A stretch of 64,000 nucleotides of DNA from Methylovulum miyakonense HT12 (GCF_000384075.1 NZ_KB913025.1:4286187-4350186); one strand, 5' to 3'; positions 35,101 to 43,738 are shown, numbered from the stretch's first letter. Notes: generated by a model from the sequence alone, not told the origin. Numbers and translations are program-made.

Positions 35101-37005
35101 CAGCTGGCCTATCCGGTAACCATCAGCGGCAATATCACCTTGCCTGATTCCTTGCAGTTATTAAATGGCGAAACTAGCCGCCAAATCGAGCTCGCCGCTA
35201 ACAGCGAACAGCTTTGGCCTTTACTCTTAAGAGCCTCAGGGCAAACGGGTTCGGCGGCAATCCAAATCAGCCTAACGGCACCGGACAAGGTCAGGGTCGG
35301 CGGGGCTGAGGAATTTGACATCCCGCTCAAACCAGCGGCCTTAGCGCAAGTTTACAGCAGCAAGGCGCACATCAATCTGCTGCACACCGACATTCCGGCA
35401 ACGGCGCAAATCCGCCAGTTGGATGTGCGGGTCAATTCCGGCCTGTTAGGAGCGGCTTTACAAGCTGCGGTGATGCTCGTCGAGTATCCTTACGGCTGTA
35501 CCGAACAGCTTGCGCACAGCACAGCCCCTAATCTGGTGCTGATGGATTTGATAGCCCGTGCCGGGTTCAAGCCGGAAGAACTGGGGCCGTTGGCGGAAGT
35601 ATTGAACCGCGCCCGCCAAAACGCCGCTTTGGGCATACGTAAATTGCGCGGCAACCAAAAAGCCAACGGCGGCTTTAGCCTCTGGCCTAACGAAAGCGAA
35701 GCCAGTTTGCCAGTGACCCAAATCGCCATGCAAGCCTTGAAATACGCGCAAGAATTAAAAGTGGAAGGGGCCAGCAAAGCCTACTCAAAAGCCCAGGAAT
35801 GGCTGTCAGAACAATCCGGCACTAGCCAAGCGACTGACGGTTTCACCTTGGCGGGGTTTACCCAATTCGAGACTTGGTCAACGCCTTGGGAACGGCAAGC
35901 GGATTTTGTCAGCCAATTGGCGGCTAACCCCCAAGCCAGTGCCGATGATCTGATCTATGCCTTGCGTATCCTGCATTATTATCAAGCCATGCCTTACCAT
36001 AGTTTCAACCAACGCTTCCCTAATCTTGAGCAAGTGCGAAAAGATTTGCTTGGGCGCTTGCAACAGGCTTTGGGACAACTTGATCCCGCCGTTTATCAGG
36101 CGCAGCCAAACCCGCAATTGGGTTTTAGCACGGGTCTGTCTAGCTTGGTTTCCGCCGGATTGGGCGTGTTGGATGACGCCCAAGCCCTGCCGCAGGAATT
36201 AGCGAATAAATTAAAGCTTGTTTTGTTGAGCAGCCAGAAAAACGGCTACTGGACATCGACTTACGACACGGCGCAAGTGATTTACAACAGCCGGAACCTT
36301 CTCAGCAAAGAAGCGGCAGCCGCCCGTGACGCTAAAAGCCCGGCCCATGTCATAAAAGCCTTAGATAAGAACGGTAAGTTTTTGGGTAAATTATCCGCCA
36401 TTCCAGGCGGTTATATGGGAAGCTTTACCCAATTCACTAAGCAAGCCGACCTCAGCGACATCCGTCTGGCGGAGCTGAACATTGACGAAACCGCCAGTGC
36501 CAATATCCACACGGATGTCCCTTATCCCGTGGTCGCTGCCAAAGCCGACGGTTTGCAAATCGAGCGCAGTTATAGGCGCATCATCGCCAATGGCACTAGC
36601 CCCTTGGATATGAACCAAAGCTTGAAAATAGGTGATCTGGTCATTAGTGAAGTGCATGTCAAACGCATAGGTGATACCAAGATTGCGGGCAGCGATTTTG
36701 TCGTGATAGAAGACGGCATCCCCGCCCTAGCCGAAGGCATGGAAAACGACCAGACCTATTTGGCGGATGCCAAAGTCCAAGTCAAAGAAGGCAGTTATTG
36801 GGGCAATATCAAAGAAACCCAGCGTTATCCAGACCGCATCGTCCGTGTCGCCAAATTGCTGTCGGGCGGGGAATTGTCGCTGTTCCAAGTGTGGCGGGTC
36901 ACCCGTCCTGGCAAAGTGGCTGTCGCCCCGGCGGTGGCATTTGATATGTATAACGAAGCCATCCAAGGCAATAGCACGGCGGACAAGGTGAGTGCCGAAA
37001 AATAG
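32116..37005 (+). CDS. Bacterial alpha-2-macroglobulin (YfaS-like) with thioester motif
   Basis: 1629 aa. The signal peptide ends near AVLAG. There are many macroglobulin-type beta domains, including the conserved VFIMTDRPIFKPGETFFYKG region (MG3) and the PANITEWLVTAIANDKDGRI region. A thioester site CTEQ has Cys1128 (YPYGCTEQLAHS) and is followed by a helical TED domain (GGFSLWPNESEASLPVTQIA). Bacterial macroglobulins trap attacking proteases in the periplasm, covalently when the thioester is present. From memory, E. coli YfaS lacks the thioester and YfhM has it; here a yfa-type operon member keeps it. It is part of a four-gene operon with DUF2135/DUF1175, DUF2138 and DUF2300 proteins, and no pbpC is adjacent. 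Confidence 0.93.
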   Translation: MRVNQPTTNPRFGLIFFPWILLLLLWHCCAFSPAVLAGSPFYLTAERSFSNTEAPTLRLDYTDIDPPMLLRVLKPSNLDSFLDGQFNISRSYEQPISELNPGHYFARGLNAAESPLRLFRGMMASDFRKSLKGTAFNHALLNVTQKPLVAVPQQVLVAPPSGFQILKEEFLDLKHNKGRDTHDLSWWFGQDYYLSSEYKIRPIQLPPLPDGIYLVQAVQGKSEAQCLVQVSSLSVQVKQSSEQLLVRIMDRGLHPVADAKVSYRDGRGAWQVLQGTSNTAGEVAFNNPDGNLDGKLLIKVDAPPASTGGTGRTALTSTDFLPAQAKGNTVFIMTDRPIFKPGETFFYKGIIRTLQDGHLQIPPLPSRQSQVSLLRADGNATGLQGNSTISDFGSFSGSFYLDPGQTPGLYRLLAQIDQQAYAGEFRVRDYVKPTYYLEWLERSPSIVPGQTFKLKFRAKRYSGGVPQNVKFEVFLYRKKFETPQFVEEAGEGLSAGSDYTGQVKSAAPLSQPQRLFSSIEARQAAELSNPWENAAQLDDNGDGSFEFTVPTNADNKPDQEWVYSLMVRAQDNSGGLAVLTENIYATLSEAQPVLGFNKTIAAVGEANLQLQVQSNYADGKPAANAGGVIDVTLEQPGSGKRDMLKLPFTTDSQGRQQLPIPALQTFGRLSAVAKLETLDGHALSHPSSSQVATVIVAGNGGEAVVDKQELALYTSSTILSPGEQAKVFALLPKGWGNQESGTIWETVAGGRIFDSRGSLTKGSSHWFEITAKPEYGTGFYHTVTVPVAGGKYAEQTLGFRIVPKDKRLHITILPEKAETEPLKPTRITLEVKRADGTPAADTELAMSIVDRAVYAVQAEFRPGIFDFFYPLQRSNVSTFYSDELQGYGYADLLRKPNFALSALKSQSKLAKKAMRDTADWFPHLLTDAQGRVSVDVDMPANITEWLVTAIANDKDGRIGEATGQFRTVTDVAVEMVGPQFLRDGDGMEVAVKLINQLAYPVTISGNITLPDSLQLLNGETSRQIELAANSEQLWPLLLRASGQTGSAAIQISLTAPDKVRVGGAEEFDIPLKPAALAQVYSSKAHINLLHTDIPATAQIRQLDVRVNSGLLGAALQAAVMLVEYPYGCTEQLAHSTAPNLVLMDLIARAGFKPEELGPLAEVLNRARQNAALGIRKLRGNQKANGGFSLWPNESEASLPVTQIAMQALKYAQELKVEGASKAYSKAQEWLSEQSGTSQATDGFTLAGFTQFETWSTPWERQADFVSQLAANPQASADDLIYALRILHYYQAMPYHSFNQRFPNLEQVRKDLLGRLQQALGQLDPAVYQAQPNPQLGFSTGLSSLVSAGLGVLDDAQALPQELANKLKLVLLSSQKNGYWTSTYDTAQVIYNSRNLLSKEAAAARDAKSPAHVIKALDKNGKFLGKLSAIPGGYMGSFTQFTKQADLSDIRLAELNIDETASANIHTDVPYPVVAAKADGLQIERSYRRIIANGTSPLDMNQSLKIGDLVISEVHVKRIGDTKIAGSDFVVIEDGIPALAEGMENDQTYLADAKVQVKEGSYWGNIKETQRYPDRIVRVAKLLSGGELSLFQVWRVTRPGKVAVAPAVAFDMYNEAIQGNSTADKVSAEK

Positions 37006-37021
37006 GCCAAAAAACAGAGTC

Positions 37022-37220
37022 CACGAAATACACGAAATACACGAAATACACGAAATACACGAAAATTTTATCATATTGTTTTTTTAGTACTTTTTGTGCC
37101 TCGGCAATTTTTTCTTACATTGCGAAACCTCCTATATCCATGCAATCGTAATGCAACTACTGTTGGTTTAACCTCCATCTTGCGCTAGCTTTTTCGTGCC
37201 TTTCGTGATTTTCGTGGACA
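37022..37220. repeat. 9-bp tandem repeat (CACGAAATA, five copies) with an inverted partner 130 bp away
   Basis: Four exact copies and one degenerate copy of CACGAAATA stand at 37022-37066. Preceded by GTC, they are roughly inverted relative to TTTCGTGCCTTTCGTGATTT and the following TCGTGGAC at about 37188-37220. The two arms enclose an AT-rich core and fill the gap between the macroglobulin gene and the DUF2300 gene. This could be a folded mRNA element or a small non-coding repeat unit. Copy number in such runs often varies. Confidence 0.75.
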
Positions 37221-37242
37221 ATTTTTTAATTCAGTTAACTCT

Positions 37243-39378
37243 GTGAATCTCAGACGGTTTAATTTTTGCGGCTTAGCTAAACGCAGCTCCTGTGGCTTCC
37301 GGCTTTATGATGCCGGAGCCGCCATTTTGTTGTTTGGCCTTTTCAGCCAACACGCCGGACTGAAACAAACCGGAACTGCGGCGCTCACCGAATTGGCGGC
37401 CCAAGGCTACCAAATCCCCAATGGACAAGAGCCAGTGCGCGTCTTCCCCGCGCTGACCCAAGCGCAATTTTCGACCCATCATGCCGGAGGTTGGCGACCG
37501 GGCAGCATTTATTTACGCGCCGAACCGGAAGGAGATATTGATGCCAGCGTGTACTTGCGCCACGAACTCTTCCATGAAGCCAGTTTCCGGACTTGCGGCG
37601 GACGCTTGCCAGCTTGGGCTGAGGAAGCCGCCGCCATGCACTTTAGCGGCGAATTGGTGGGTTTTGAAAGCAGTCCGCCCAGCACCATAGAATTGCAAGA
37701 TTTTCAAACGCGCTTGCAGCAAAGCCAAGCGCTGGACAACACCGACCGCCAACTGCTCAAACGCTTGGCAGCCAACACCGTTTGGCCTGACACGCCCTGT
37801 ACCATACCGACTAAATTGCAAGCCTTGCTAGGGAACAATTCCGGCCCGGCAGGAAGCCGCGCATATTTATTGATAAGCTTGCCGTCCGCGCGGATATTGG
37901 CAAGCAGCGGCAATCAGGACATCCGGCTACCGCCTGGATCGTTATTAAAAATCCCCTACGCGGCGGCTTTGCAACACGCCGATCCCGAAACGCTAGGCAA
38001 AGAACTGGCGACCAGCGACACTGACAAATTGCTGCAACGCAGCGAACACTACCAACACCCGCGTTACCGCCTCTTGTTATCCGCCATCAAAGGTAACTCC
38101 GTACCGCCCGATAAACCCCAACAACCGCAAGACTGGCGGGCTTTGTTAGGCGAACGCAAAACTGATGGCAGTTTTTTCGTGCAAGCCACTTTGCCGGAAC
38201 TGGCCTTGACGATGCGGGCGGCGTTGCTCTCGCAACCGGATTATTTCCGTGGCCTAAGCCAAAACGGCGTATTGAAAGGCTCGACTTTAGAAGGCCAACG
38301 CACGGCGGATAAAAACGTCATTCAACACATCCAGGCAATGGTCAAAACAGGCAGCGTCACCAGCGCTGACGGGCAGCCCCAAGTCGGGCATTTGCTCGTA
38401 GCATGGCCCTCACCGCATCCGGTTTTTTTGGCAATATTTCGCCAGCAAGGTTTACGCGGCGCGGCACTCTTGCCTTGGGCCGCCAGCCTCCTCAAACAAT
38501 GGCAAGACGACTATCCCGTAGACCTAGCCACCGTCCGTGTCAGGTTGCTGACGCTAACCCCGCGCAACAGTTGGGAAGCCAGCGCAGAATGTCCCGAATT
38601 GCCTGGATCAGACAGCCGTTTTAGCCTATGCGGACAATACCGCCTGATTTCCAGCGCCCACGGTAGCCGCCCCGAACGGCTGGTAAACGGCATCTTGCAT
38701 GAACCACCTGGACACGGGCCAGCGGTTTTGGAAACCGACACCCTCAGCTACACCGATGCGGTCATCAACGCCGAAGCCCCTGCCCTCACAGGCGAAGCAC
38801 GGGCCGCCATGCGTGCGGTCATCGCCTGGAACGGCAGCCACGGTGCGCATCGCCATCAGGATAAAAATGACAGCGGCTCCCTGTGCGACACCACGCATTG
38901 CATGGTGTTTATGGGCAAATTGCCGACGGACAAAACCGCCAGCGGCGGTGACATCAATCACAAGCTGCTGAAATGGCTAGACCAACTGGCGGCGGCGAAC
39001 CAACTCAATTGGCTGCCGTTCGAGATAGGCGGCGAACAAGCCTGGCAACAACAAATTTCCTCAGCCACCTTACAAGCGTTGTTTAAGGAAAACTGGATTT
39101 TGGACATCCGCCGAGAACGGCGTAAAGATGGAGGGCGGTTTGTCCATCTGTACTATCCTGAGCATGAGGAAACCCTCAGTTGCGAGATTTTCCGCAACAC
39201 CCTAAAACTCCCCTCCTGCCCTGACACCATCAAATCGGTTGACCAAAATGCCTGGTACTTCGAAGGAATCGGCGCAGGCCACGGCCTAGGCTTGTCTATT
39301 CTGAGGGCCGACGCTTTAGCCGCCCATGGACGGAGTGCCGAAGAGATTTTAGAAGACGCTTACCAGCGTAAAAGGTGA
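37243..39378 (+). CDS. DUF2300 / SpoIID-LytB-like exported protein (YfaQ-like)
   Basis: 711 aa from GTG 37243. An N-terminal hydrophobic stretch (AGAAILLFGLFSQHAGL) probably exports or anchors it. Residues ~70-170 carry a peptidase-like DUF2300 block (YLRHELFHEASFRTCGG with HELFH, AWAEEAAAMHF). The C-terminal ~200 residues resemble the SpoIID/LytB region (GRFVHLYYPEHEETLSCEIF, GAGHGLGLSILRADALAAHG). HELFH with the downstream Glu looks like a zinc-peptidase HExxH variant; that is inference. E. coli YfaQ belongs to the same cluster as yfaS. The 237-bp gap to the macroglobulin gene contains repeats, so it may have its own promoter. Confidence 0.8.
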   Translation: MNLRRFNFCGLAKRSSCGFRLYDAGAAILLFGLFSQHAGLKQTGTAALTELAAQGYQIPNGQEPVRVFPALTQAQFSTHHAGGWRPGSIYLRAEPEGDIDASVYLRHELFHEASFRTCGGRLPAWAEEAAAMHFSGELVGFESSPPSTIELQDFQTRLQQSQALDNTDRQLLKRLAANTVWPDTPCTIPTKLQALLGNNSGPAGSRAYLLISLPSARILASSGNQDIRLPPGSLLKIPYAAALQHADPETLGKELATSDTDKLLQRSEHYQHPRYRLLLSAIKGNSVPPDKPQQPQDWRALLGERKTDGSFFVQATLPELALTMRAALLSQPDYFRGLSQNGVLKGSTLEGQRTADKNVIQHIQAMVKTGSVTSADGQPQVGHLLVAWPSPHPVFLAIFRQQGLRGAALLPWAASLLKQWQDDYPVDLATVRVRLLTLTPRNSWEASAECPELPGSDSRFSLCGQYRLISSAHGSRPERLVNGILHEPPGHGPAVLETDTLSYTDAVINAEAPALTGEARAAMRAVIAWNGSHGAHRHQDKNDSGSLCDTTHCMVFMGKLPTDKTASGGDINHKLLKWLDQLAAANQLNWLPFEIGGEQAWQQQISSATLQALFKENWILDIRRERRKDGGRFVHLYYPEHEETLSCEIFRNTLKLPSCPDTIKSVDQNAWYFEGIGAGHGLGLSILRADALAAHGRSAEEILEDAYQRKR

Positions 39379-39436
39379 TTAAGGGCATACCCCTATACTC
39401 TGAACGGGCAAGTTTTCGGTTTTTTTATGGTTCATC

Positions 39437-39531
39437 CTCCCCCGTTGAAAAAGCACCCGGAGGGCATAAAGGGGATTGGGGAGGATTTATTTAAAAAATC
39501 TCCCCTAACCCCTCTTTTTCAAAGAGGGGAA
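39437..39531. repeat. Nested stem-loop repeat of about 95 bp
   Basis: Outer arms CCTCCCCCGTTGAAAAAG and CTTTTTCAAAGAGGGGA pair imperfectly. An inner pair AGGGGATTGGGGAGGATTT / AAATCTCCCCTAACCCCT forms a long stem, and the right arm CCCCTCTTTTTCAAAGAGGGG also folds alone. It has the look of a dispersed non-coding repeat, and could also end transcription of the DUF2300 gene. Confidence 0.7.
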
Positions 39532-39629
39532 CCGCAAACTGATATGTTTTAAATCAACAAGATAGCTCATACAAAAACCAAAAATGTGACCGTTTGAAGT
39601 ATATATAGCGGGGATCAATAGCAAGACCA

Positions 39630-39803
39630 ATAGGATGTTCCCACCGATTGACCAACCCCGACAGGCCATACGCAAAGTGAAAATCCACACCACGCCTGTT
39701 GCTTGGATTGCAACCCTGCTGGGTTGCCAGATACCATGAAAATGACCAACAACGCTTAGCCAAATTCATCCAAGACCAATACAATTGGTATCTTGATATG
39801 TAG
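39630..39803 (+). pseudogene. Remnant of a second sulfatase gene
   Basis: About 170 bp aligning with the intact sulfatase gene downstream. The segment ending HTTPVAWIATLLG corresponds to HTTHVDWIPTLLG (around 42180-42220). CCAAATTCATCCAAG is identical to 42256-42270, and ACAATTGGTATCTTGA matches near 42412. The last two blocks are adjacent here but about 150 bp apart in the intact gene, so an internal deletion has joined them. Stops and frameshifts abound. It is a decayed paralogue or a partial duplication of the sulfatase. Confidence 0.8.
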
Positions 39804-40050
39804 CCTGATTGGCAAAACTATGGCTATACAACCACTCACTGTGCGAATACATCGACGAAAAAGCATGGCGAAAATACAGGACTTGACTTGTAAGTGGGAA
39901 AGTCTCAAAAAACAGTACTACTTGCCCCTGTCTCTGCGGTGTTACGAATCATTCTTAATTAAGGGGAAAAGCAACTGTACAATAAAAGCGGGTCACCATG
40001 CCAGGTAGTGTGTTAACCAAATTCAGATAATCACTTGTAGCACAATCCCT

Positions 40051-40623
40051 ATGAAATACTTATCGCTGTTCCGAATGCCAACCCCGATGAAGATCACCGG
40101 GCGCTCTTCAAGCATTACAAACGCATTCATCAATTCCATAATTCCCGTCGTGCCGCCGAGCGCGAAAGATGTCAAACAGGCCTTGGAAATTCTCGGGATG
40201 ACCCCAGAAACATTTCAGTGCGCATACTGTGGCAGTGTTGCTTCGGAATGGGATCACCTCCGCTCACTCGTCAAAGATAAAAAACCAACTGGCTATATTT
40301 CAGAAATCCACAACCTCGTACCATGCTGCGGAAAGTGCAATCAGTCAAAAGGCAACAAGGAATGGAAAACCTGGATGCATAGTAATGCGAAACTGTCTCC
40401 AAAAGCGCGTGGCATTAAAGACATTCCAGAACGAGTCAAACGACTGGAGGCTTACGAGAGTTCCAGGGCTCCAACAAAAATGGATTTTGCGGCCATTGTT
40501 GGGCTGGATATTTGGGCACAGCACCAAAGTAATCTAGAGCGGGTGCAATCCCTTATGCGAGAATCGCAGGAGCTTGCTGCAAAAATAAATGTCGAAATCG
40601 CAAATGCATACAAAGCGCTCTAA
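40051..40623 (+). CDS. HNH endonuclease
   Basis: 190 aa. The HNH zinc-finger nuclease motif spans residues 57-102: CAYC (57-60), WDH (His69), HNLVPCCGKCNQSKG with His87, Asn88, Cys93, Cys96 and Asn97. These make the beta-beta-alpha metal site with two structural CxxC pairs. The C-terminal ~80 residues look helical. There is no partner methyltransferase, intron or Cas gene nearby, so it may be a solitary restriction-type or homing-type nuclease. No clear ribosome-binding site precedes ATG 40051; ATG 40075 is an alternative. A perfect GC hairpin follows 33 bp after the stop. Confidence 0.87.
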   Translation: MKYLSLFRMPTPMKITGRSSSITNAFINSIIPVVPPSAKDVKQALEILGMTPETFQCAYCGSVASEWDHLRSLVKDKKPTGYISEIHNLVPCCGKCNQSKGNKEWKTWMHSNAKLSPKARGIKDIPERVKRLEAYESSRAPTKMDFAAIVGLDIWAQHQSNLERVQSLMRESQELAAKINVEIANAYKAL

Positions 40624-40655
40624 CCCGCTCAACCTCGCATAATGCGCCTCCAACT

Positions 40656-40679
40656 GGACGGGGTTTTACAACCCCGTCC
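40656..40679. terminator. Perfect 10-bp GC-rich hairpin after the HNH gene
   Basis: Stem GGACGGGGTT / AACCCCGTCC with loop TTAC. The next bases are CTAACGTTTTG, so the T-run is weak. It could be a terminator or a copy of a dispersed hairpin. Confidence 0.55.
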
Positions 40680-40897
40680 CTAACGTTTTGCCGGTGCTAT
40701 TATTTCCGAATGGCAGTGGAACCTTGCGGACATGGCAACATGCCCCATCCGGCTGAGGAGCCAAAATATATTTCTAAAATGTTAACTATTCACTACCTCT
40801 GTGCATGCCCGAAAAGTATACTCCCCGGGCATTAAAAAAATGAACGGGGCTCAACGTAAAGCCCGCCCATAAATTTTCTCACTCAGGAAGGATGGCC

Positions 40898-42835
40898 ATG
40901 AATACGACAAGACCCAATATCCTCTTCATTTTAGTCGACCAAATGCGTTACCCGCCGCATTATCCCGATGACCCGCTCGACCCTTTATACCAGATACTCC
41001 GCTTCCAAAAAGGCGACCTGCAAGACAATCCCTATGCCGACCTGTTTCCGGGATTCCGGTTGTTGCGTGACCACGGCGTGTCCTTGCAAAACCACACCAC
41101 GTCCAGCATCGCTTGCGTGCCCAGCCGCTCAACCATCATGACGGGGCAATACAGTGCGCGCAGCGGCGTGACCCAAACCGAAGGCATGTTCAAGGTGGAC
41201 ACCGACCCGGCCTTCCCCTGGTTACCGCAAGATGGCGTGCCGACCATGGGCGACTGGTTCCGCGCCGCTGGCTATGAAACCCATTATTTTGGCCGCTGGG
41301 ACTTATCCAACCCCCCGATGGCTAATTTGGAGCAATGGGGCTTTAGCAACTGGGAATATTCCTACCCTTCCGACCAACGTTTTGGCACACCTAACCTCGG
41401 AGTTTATCGTGACAAAAGCTACACCGATTTGGTCAACACCTTCCTGCGCCGCAAAGCGTTGGGTGTGGAGGCCAATATCATCAACAGCAACAACGCCACC
41501 AACGCCACCTTCGACCAACGGCCTTGGCTGGCGGTGGCCTCATTTGTCAACCCGCATGATATAGGTGCGTACCCGTTCCCGTGGCGGCCCGGCGTCGAGG
41601 CTCCAGGCCCTGAGGCGCAGAACGCCCGACCGCCTGGACGCATCACCCCCTATGGTGCGCCAACCAAAGGCCGGCATAGCCAACCGCCAGCCTACGGCGG
41701 TAAACCCGCGACCTACCGCGTGCCGCTTAACCCCGGTGGCTTCAAGTTGGACAAGGTCAAGCTGCCCGCCAGTTGGTCTTCTGACCTGAAAGGCAAGCCC
41801 GACTGCCAATACGATTATTCTTACAAATTCCAGTTGGCCCTAACTACCTTACGGGGTCAAAACGCCGTCATCCCTTCGCCTTATCCGTTTAAGATGCAAA
41901 AAGATGCCGAAGATTGGTACAGCAGTTATCTGGAGTTTTACCTGTATTTGCAATATTTGGTGAACCTGGAAGTCAGCGCAGTCCTGGAGCGTTTATACGA
42001 GAGCGGTTTGGCGGAGAACACCATCGTGGTCTTCACTTCAGACCATGGCGAATTGGCGGGTGCCCACGGCGGGCAACTGGAAAAATGGCACGGGGCGTAT
42101 CAGGAAAGCATCCACGTCCCCGCCATCATTTCCTCACCTAGGGTCAACCATCGCAAGGAAATGCGCATTGTGGAAACCCACACCACGCATGTGGACTGGA
42201 TCCCGACCCTATTGGGCTTGGCAGGATACGACGAAAACGACCAAGCCAGCTTGGCCAAATTCATCCAAGGCCACGATGTCCGTCCGCTGGCCGGGGAAGA
42301 CCTCTCACACGTCATCAGGCACGGGGCGGAGAGCAAACGCCAAGGCGTGTTGTTCGTGTCGGATGACAACATCACCGCACCGCTGGACACCAACTATATC
42401 CAAGACAAGTACAATTGGTATCTTGACATCACCCAACGCCTGACCAGCCCGACTGGCGAACCTACGCCCCATCAACCGCTCATCGTGCCGGGCCCCGTGG
42501 TGCAGCCTAACCATGTGCAATCCTATTTCGAAAACCCTTGGAAACTGGTGCGCTACTGGGATCCTGGCAATATCAAAAACACCCAATGGGAGCTGTACAA
42601 CCTGTTGGTTGACCAAAATGAAAATTGCAATTTGCTAGGTTGGGACAAACAAACGGGGGCGCCTGAAATTCGCGGGGAAGTTGTTGAGCGGCTAGGCTTG
42701 TCGGTTGCGGGTGTCAAACAAGCTTTGGCCTATCTGCAAGAACAGCTCAACCAAGCATTGCTCAACGCGGGCTACAACCGGCAGGGCGCACAGGATCTAG
42801 GTTATGTGGCTGACGGGTTGCCGCCCGAAACTTAA
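40898..42835 (+). CDS. Sulfatase family hydrolase, Cys-type (arylsulfatase/choline-sulfatase-like)
   Basis: 645 aa from ATG 40898 (AGGAAGG seven bases upstream; ATG 40892 is two codons earlier). It hydrolyses sulfate or a related ester; the substrate is not readable. The catalytic motif CVPSRSTIMTGQ has Cys75 (numbered from the 40892 start), to be converted to formylglycine. Metal-binding residues include Asp16 (LVDQMR) and Asp384-His385 (FTSDHGELAGAHG). There is no signal peptide, so it is probably cytoplasmic. The product is longer than typical arylsulfatases because of a ~90-residue insertion rich in Pro and Gly near 230-320. No maturase is in the window. A decayed relative lies 1.1 kb upstream. 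Confidence 0.92.
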   Translation: MNTTRPNILFILVDQMRYPPHYPDDPLDPLYQILRFQKGDLQDNPYADLFPGFRLLRDHGVSLQNHTTSSIACVPSRSTIMTGQYSARSGVTQTEGMFKVDTDPAFPWLPQDGVPTMGDWFRAAGYETHYFGRWDLSNPPMANLEQWGFSNWEYSYPSDQRFGTPNLGVYRDKSYTDLVNTFLRRKALGVEANIINSNNATNATFDQRPWLAVASFVNPHDIGAYPFPWRPGVEAPGPEAQNARPPGRITPYGAPTKGRHSQPPAYGGKPATYRVPLNPGGFKLDKVKLPASWSSDLKGKPDCQYDYSYKFQLALTTLRGQNAVIPSPYPFKMQKDAEDWYSSYLEFYLYLQYLVNLEVSAVLERLYESGLAENTIVVFTSDHGELAGAHGGQLEKWHGAYQESIHVPAIISSPRVNHRKEMRIVETHTTHVDWIPTLLGLAGYDENDQASLAKFIQGHDVRPLAGEDLSHVIRHGAESKRQGVLFVSDDNITAPLDTNYIQDKYNWYLDITQRLTSPTGEPTPHQPLIVPGPVVQPNHVQSYFENPWKLVRYWDPGNIKNTQWELYNLLVDQNENCNLLGWDKQTGAPEIRGEVVERLGLSVAGVKQALAYLQEQLNQALLNAGYNRQGAQDLGYVADGLPPET

Positions 42836-43217
42836 GCTTTAGTTGGCAACGCCCCGAAACCGGGTTGGCATGGCGTATCCCATGCCAACTTCCACCTACT
42901 GAAAAACAGCTGCCAAGGCGATAAGGTGTACGGCAAACGGCCCGACAACCTCAGCGGCACGGTCTTGTCGGGCATCACCCTTGCCAGCCAAAACAGTATC
43001 GGCCTTTTCTGGGTTTTAAATTACGCCGCCATAAACCATATAAGCATCCCCCTCATCGTTATTATCGGCGTCCCCCCAGTTACCTAGAATGAACGCATTA
43101 AAACGAAACACATTGATAATCAATATGTTATAAACACGCAAAACAATCAAAACTTTTACCGTTTTTTATACCCATTGATTTTGTAATGAATAAAAAAGCC
43201 AAATGCGTTTGCCCTGG
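42836..43217. other. Intergenic region with possible gene relic
   Basis: A plus-strand frame from about 42860 to 43088 (containing KNSCQGDKVYGKRPDNLSG and VLSGITLASQNSIGLFWVLN) has protein-like composition but no start codon and no recognisable family, and looks like a fragment of a lost gene. The rest is AT-rich and without features. Confidence 0.35.
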
Positions 43218-43415
43218 CTGATAACGGCACAATGTGCGGTGTTTGGGTTTTAGTGACCAGATACCGCCATTCTTTAGCTTCAACGTCGATGTGTTCCCAT
43301 TAGGCTTGTCTGGGTTCACCCTGTCTGACGAACACCAAGGTGACAAGCTGTAACGCGGACATTGGACAATAAAAAACCCGCCAAGCCAGTCAGCTTGCGG
43401 GTTTCTGTACTTCTT
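43218..43415 (-). pseudogene. Integrase-gene scar, internally deleted duplicate of 53470-54430
   Basis: From about 43218 to 43360 the sequence is about 85-90% identical by eye to 53466-53610 inside the integrase gene (e.g. TTTTAGTGACCAGATACCGC in both). It then jumps straight to GGACAATAAAAAACCCGC, the terminator stretch found at 54390-54430 upstream of the other integrase. So about 780 bp of an integrase 5' part have been lost. It marks an earlier integration of a related element and defines the probable left border zone of the island. Confidence 0.82.
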
Positions 43416-43558
43416 TGGCCAAGGCCTATCTAATGTTAGCCTGTATGCCTTGATAATAAAGGCTTTGTGTTTTCCATTTTTAAAATGTACCCCCAAAAGT
43501 ACCCCCAACTAAGCGGGGTTGCCCATCTTTTGGGCTAATTTTGGGAATTAGGCCACCG

Positions 43559-43738
43559 TTATTCCATCAGTTCCGCTTTCTCGATTTGTTCCCTTAGCCA
43601 GACGACACCGCCTAAAGCTATAAATTTTTGATGCTGTGCGGGGGTCAGCCGGATAGCGGTGTTCATTGCCCTTTCTTCTATCGGTAACGGCTTTCTTCCA
43701 CCACCTTTGGCGCGTGTCTTTTTGGGTTGTTGTTCCAT
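43559..43738 (-). CDS. Small island protein, possible ribbon-helix-helix-type DNA-binding protein
   Basis: 59 aa. A basic N-terminus (MEQQPKKTRAKGGGRKPLPI) is followed by MNTAIRLTPAQHQKFIALGG and VVWLREQIEKA, the pattern of small plasmid and phage RHH-like repressors (short strand, then two helices). No strong ribosome-binding site. A nested palindrome stands 35 bp upstream of its ATG and would be a natural operator for autoregulation. The assignment rests on composition and layout only; a longer overlapping frame over the same region looks non-coding. Confidence 0.6.
   Translation of the reverse strand: MEQQPKKTRAKGGGRKPLPIEERAMNTAIRLTPAQHQKFIALGGVVWLREQIEKAELME

Noticed and set aside
37022-37066. 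Possible CRISPR array
   Set aside because: Units are 9 bp with no spacers; it is a simple tandem repeat.
43128-43508. 126-aa minus-strand open frame
   Set aside because: It translates the integrase scar in a non-coding frame plus flanking terminator sequence.
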